Source of the DNA: an uncultured Oscillospiraceae bacterium
Lineage (GTDB): Bacteria; Bacillota; Clostridia; Oscillospirales; Ruminococcaceae
Length of the DNA: 64,000 bases
Direction of reading: 5' to 3'
Assembly (NCBI GenBank): GCA_910579545.1
Contig: CAJTVI010000002.1
Location: 49,062-113,061, forward strand
Shown here: piece after piece, positions 61,444-64,000 of the stretch
Position numbering within the stretch: the stretch's first letter is position 1
How the letters are laid out: each line of letters opens with the position of its first letter
Made by a program: the position numbers and the translations under genes
The notes under the pieces: model-generated
Databases searched by the model: none
What the model was told of the DNA's origin: nothing
The model's input: the letters and a program-made list of their open reading frames with translations, nothing else

Positions 61444-61908
61444 ATGAACGAGATGAACCAGCAAGCCGGCAGTCTGCCCATCCAACAGCTTTTGGAGGAG
61501 ACCCGCGCGGGCAACCAGCTCTTAAAAAAGCAGCTGGCCGCCACCCGGCTGGCGGCGATGGCGCTGGCCGCCCTGGTGCTGGTGCTGGGCGTGTTTGCGG
61601 CCGAGGCGATGGCCGAGGTGCGCAGCGTCACCGCGCTGGTCGAGCAGGTGGACGTCCAGCGCGTGTCCGAAACGATTGCCGGGCTGGATGTGGAGACTCT
61701 CAACGAGGCGATCGCCGAGCTCAAGGTACAGGTGGGCAGCCTCGATGCCGAGGCCCTCAACGAGGCGGTCGCCCAGCTGCACACCCAGCTGGGCCAGCTG
61801 GACACAAAGGCCCTCAACGAGGCGCTGGCCTCCCTCTCCGAGGCGGCCGACAGCATCGAGCAGGCGGCCGACAACTTCAGCCGCATCACCTCCATCTTCC
61901 GCCGCTGA
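61444..61908 (+). CDS. Single-pass membrane protein with three 19-residue repeats (154 aa)
   Basis: Begins MNEMNQQAGSLPIQQLLEET after AGGAGG. One membrane helix (RLAAMALAALVLVLGVFAAE) is followed by a long helical stalk with three 19-residue repeats of the form LDxExLNEAIAxLxxQxGx, and a weaker preceding unit (VDVQRVSETIAG). The repeat should make a coiled coil or oligomer outside or inside the cell. The family is not recognised. It faces away from the Sel1 gene. Confidence 0.68.
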   Translation: MNEMNQQAGSLPIQQLLEETRAGNQLLKKQLAATRLAAMALAALVLVLGVFAAEAMAEVRSVTALVEQVDVQRVSETIAGLDVETLNEAIAELKVQVGSLDAEALNEAVAQLHTQLGQLDTKALNEALASLSEAADSIEQAADNFSRITSIFRR

Positions 61909-62043
61909 ACCGCCGCGCCCTGGGCAGCGCGTCCCGCCGGGCCAAAGCCCCCGCCGCCCTTGCCGGCCGCGGCCCCTCCGCCCCGTTTGACCCGCCGCTC
62001 TAAAAAGAAATGTATGTTTTTTGTGTTTTTTTGCCGGCTGGGG

Positions 62044-62073
62044 TTGTCGGGGTTTGGGCTTTTGCGGTATAAT
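62044..62073 (+). promoter_or_regulatory. Promoter of the carboxypeptidase gene
   Basis: TTGTCG and TATAAT with an 18-bp spacer, about 88 bases before the GTG start. Confidence 0.65.
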
Positions 62074-62160
62074 AAATCATATTGTGCAGATGTGCGGCGT
62101 TTGCGGCATCCAAAAAACGCATCTGCGCAAAATCCTTGCAAAGCGAATGGGGGCGGCGGT

Positions 62161-63579
62161 GTGCGCAAACGGCTTTTCTGCATCCTGGCCGCCCTGCTGT
62201 TTGCGGCGCCGGGCCTGGCCCCGGCTGCCCGCGCCGTCGAGGCCGCCCCGCCGCCGGCTTTGAGCGCGGCCTACCTTGTAATGGACGCCGACACCGGCCA
62301 GGTGCTGATCGAGCAGAACGCCGACGAACGGCGCAGCCCGGCCTCGATCACCAAGATCATGACCATGGGCCTTGCGATGGAAAAGGCGCAGGGCGCTCTG
62401 GACACCCAGCTTACGGTGAGCTACGACGACGTGCACCAGCTGGAGGCCGGCTCCTCCCACATCGCCCTGATCGAGGGCGAGCAGGTGCGGCTGGAGGACG
62501 TGCTCTACGGCACCGAGATCGCCTCGGCCAACGATGGGGCCAATGTGCTGGCCGAGTATGTTGGCGGCAGCATCCAGGCCGGGGTGGACGCCATGAACCA
62601 GAAGGCCGGCGAGCTGGGGCTGGAAAGCACCCACTTTACCAACCCCCACGGCCTGTACGACGAAAACCACTACACCACCGCCCGGGACATGGCCCAGATC
62701 ACCCGCTGGGCGCTGGGCCAGCCCGGCTTTGCGGAGGTGTTCTGCCGCACCGAAACCTGGACCATGGCCCCCACCAACCTCCAGCCCGAGGAGCGGTTTT
62801 TCTCGATCAACGACTGGATGCGCCTTTCGGGCAAATACTACCGCAGCTACGCCAAGGGCTCCAAGCAGGGCTTCCACGACCAGGCCCAGTACACCTTTGT
62901 GTGCTACGCCGAGCAGAGCGGCATGCGCCTGATCTGCGTGATTTTGGGCGCGCCCCAGCGGTACGATAAGTTCACCGACGCCTGCGCCCTGCTGGACTAC
63001 TGCTTTGCCAGCTTTACCCGGGTGGATGTGGCGGACGAAAAGGGCTTTACCGTGCCGGTGGCGGGCGGCGGCGAGACGTTGGGCAATTTGCAGGTGTCCG
63101 GCGCGTCGGCCAGCTTTTTGCTGCACAAGGATTCCGACCCCAAGGCCATTACCACCGAGTACAACGTCCCCGAGCGGATGCTGCTGGGCCAGGCGTTCGC
63201 CCCCAGCGTGACCTTCCGGCTGCCGGCCAGCGCCGGCCAGAGCGCCTGCGAGCTCACCGTCCCCCTTGGCTGGACCGGGCTTGACCAGGTGCTGCGGGCC
63301 AGCACCTATGTGCCGCTGCGCCAGCGGGCCGCCAGCGCCGGCCGGGGCGGGGTACTGCTGGCCGGGGCGGTGGCGGCGCTGCTTGCCGCGCTGGTGATCG
63401 CGGTGATCCTGCGGCACAACAAGCGCAAAAAGGCCGAGGAGGTGCGCCGCCGGCGGGCCGCGCTCTATCCCACCCCCGCGCCCGCCCGCCGCCGCATGGC
63501 CGCGCCGGTGATCGAAACCAATCTTGTGCTGCGCCCCCGCGGGCCCCAGGGCGGGCCGCCGCAGTACCCCCGGCGGTAA
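62161..63579 (+). CDS. dacA: D-alanyl-D-alanine carboxypeptidase, DacA-like
   Basis: Encodes 472 residues. A GTG at 62161 gives a signal peptide RKRLFCILAALLFAAPGLAP. The penicillin-binding domain has the SxxK motif SITK and the SxN motif SAN (EIASANDGANVLAEY), but the KTG box reads KQG in AKGSKQGFHDQAQ. A C-terminal beta domain (GETLGNLQVSGASASFLLH) and then a membrane helix (LLAGAVAALLAALVIAVIL) and an Arg-rich cytoplasmic tail follow. It trims peptidoglycan stem peptides; the changed KTG box may alter activity. Confidence 0.88.
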   Translation: MRKRLFCILAALLFAAPGLAPAARAVEAAPPPALSAAYLVMDADTGQVLIEQNADERRSPASITKIMTMGLAMEKAQGALDTQLTVSYDDVHQLEAGSSHIALIEGEQVRLEDVLYGTEIASANDGANVLAEYVGGSIQAGVDAMNQKAGELGLESTHFTNPHGLYDENHYTTARDMAQITRWALGQPGFAEVFCRTETWTMAPTNLQPEERFFSINDWMRLSGKYYRSYAKGSKQGFHDQAQYTFVCYAEQSGMRLICVILGAPQRYDKFTDACALLDYCFASFTRVDVADEKGFTVPVAGGGETLGNLQVSGASASFLLHKDSDPKAITTEYNVPERMLLGQAFAPSVTFRLPASAGQSACELTVPLGWTGLDQVLRASTYVPLRQRAASAGRGGVLLAGAVAALLAALVIAVILRHNKRKKAEEVRRRRAALYPTPAPARRRMAAPVIETNLVLRPRGPQGGPPQYPRR

Positions 63580-63659
63580 ACCCGCGCAAAGCTGGCGCTG
63601 CCCGCCGGGGCATCGCTCAACGAAGGGACGCCAGGAGAGATAAGGAGTAACCAACTGCC

Positions 63660-63962
63660 ATGCTTACAAGCAAACAACGCGCCGCGCTGCGCCGGCAGGC
63701 AAACGGCCTGGAGCCGGTGTTCCAGCTGGGCAAGGGCGAGGCGGACGAGGCGCTGACCCACGCCGTGGCCGACTGCCTGGCCGCCCGGGAGCTGATCAAG
63801 CTTAAGGTGCTGCCCACCAGCCCCTATACCCCCAAGGAGGCGGCCGCCCTGCTGGCCGGGGGCACCGGGGCCGAGGTGGTGCAGGTGATCGGCTCAAAAC
63901 TCGTACTCTTTTTGCAAAAGCCGGAGGATTCCCGCTTTTCCGGCCTGCTGGCGGGCCTGTGA
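63660..63962 (+). CDS. yhbY: YhbY family RNA-binding protein (CRM domain)
   Basis: Encodes 100 residues, the normal size: MLTSKQRAALRRQANGLEPV, FQLGKGEADEALTHAVADCL, ELIKLKVLPTSP and VVQVIGSKLVLFLQK. CRM-domain proteins of this type bind ribosomal precursors and assist large-subunit assembly. A GGAG site is upstream. It is complete, ending 38 bases before the window edge; nothing is seen after it. Confidence 0.93.
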   Translation: MLTSKQRAALRRQANGLEPVFQLGKGEADEALTHAVADCLAARELIKLKVLPTSPYTPKEAAALLAGGTGAEVVQVIGSKLVLFLQKPEDSRFSGLLAGL

Positions 63963-64000
63963 GCGGCCCGGCAAAGGCCGCCCCCGCGCCTGCCCAGCCT

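Overview
The window reads as chromosome of a high-GC, low-redundancy Gram-positive anaerobe of the class Clostridia, most likely an Oscillospiraceae/Ruminococcaceae-type gut bacterium. This is inferred from strong AGGAGG ribosome binding sites, TTGACA/TATAAT promoters, TTG and GTG starts, a type III glutamine synthetase, an ANTAR regulator, lipobox lipoproteins and gut-style glycan operons. No species is claimed.

Bases 1 to about 14458 are the right end of an integrative conjugative element, visibly less GC-rich than the rest. Its genes all lie on the minus strand: a Cys-rich protein, a short RepA_N-type initiator with three 23-bp iterons at its 3' end, a DUF3991/Toprim protein, ParA, ParB, a chain of small accessory proteins (DUF3846, YodL, DUF3848 and unnamed ones), and a very large ArdC-like/MutS-I-like/N6-methylase/SNF2-helicase protein that runs off the left edge. 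A tnpV gene is nested out of frame in the linker of that large gene. The element ends in the 3' part of a tRNA-Leu, a typical attachment site; the integrase and conjugation genes are outside. Ten of the twelve genes between 6855 and 13274 encode proteins ending in Glu-Arg-stop.

From 14.5 kb the host chromosome follows. Two lipoproteins come first. Next is a sugar locus: a CUT1-type ABC importer (no ATPase here), a divergent AraC regulator, and a second operon of YesL, cytoplasmic GH16 and two GH94 phosphorylases, together pointing to beta-glucan oligosaccharide uptake and phosphorolysis. A tRNA-Gly(UCC), a dTDP-rhamnose operon (GT2, rmlA, rmlD, rmlB, no rmlC) and a DEAD-box helicase follow. 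The 34 to 38 kb stretch holds small regulatory cassettes: a membrane-tethered MerR with a tiny membrane protein and YbjQ, an XRE/membrane-protein pair with no normal start codon, and a TipA-like MerR. CYTH and RlmI-like proteins come next.

From 40 to 45 kb lies a nitrogen module: two glutamine synthetases, each behind a promoter-proximal terminator that competes with a hexaloop hairpin, followed by the ANTAR-domain protein expected to act on such leaders. Then come pyrG, a LacI-uxaB-uxaA hexuronate operon, a Na/Pi symporter, a ZIP metal transporter, YggS, a DUF885 lipoprotein, NnrD, a sirtuin, a Sel1-repeat protein with a histone-H1-like tail, a repeat-bearing membrane protein, a D-Ala-D-Ala carboxypeptidase and YhbY. 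A dispersed 150-bp repeat with terminal inverted repeats and a covarying stem occurs at 38.6 and 57.7 kb, with a fragment at 54.9 kb.
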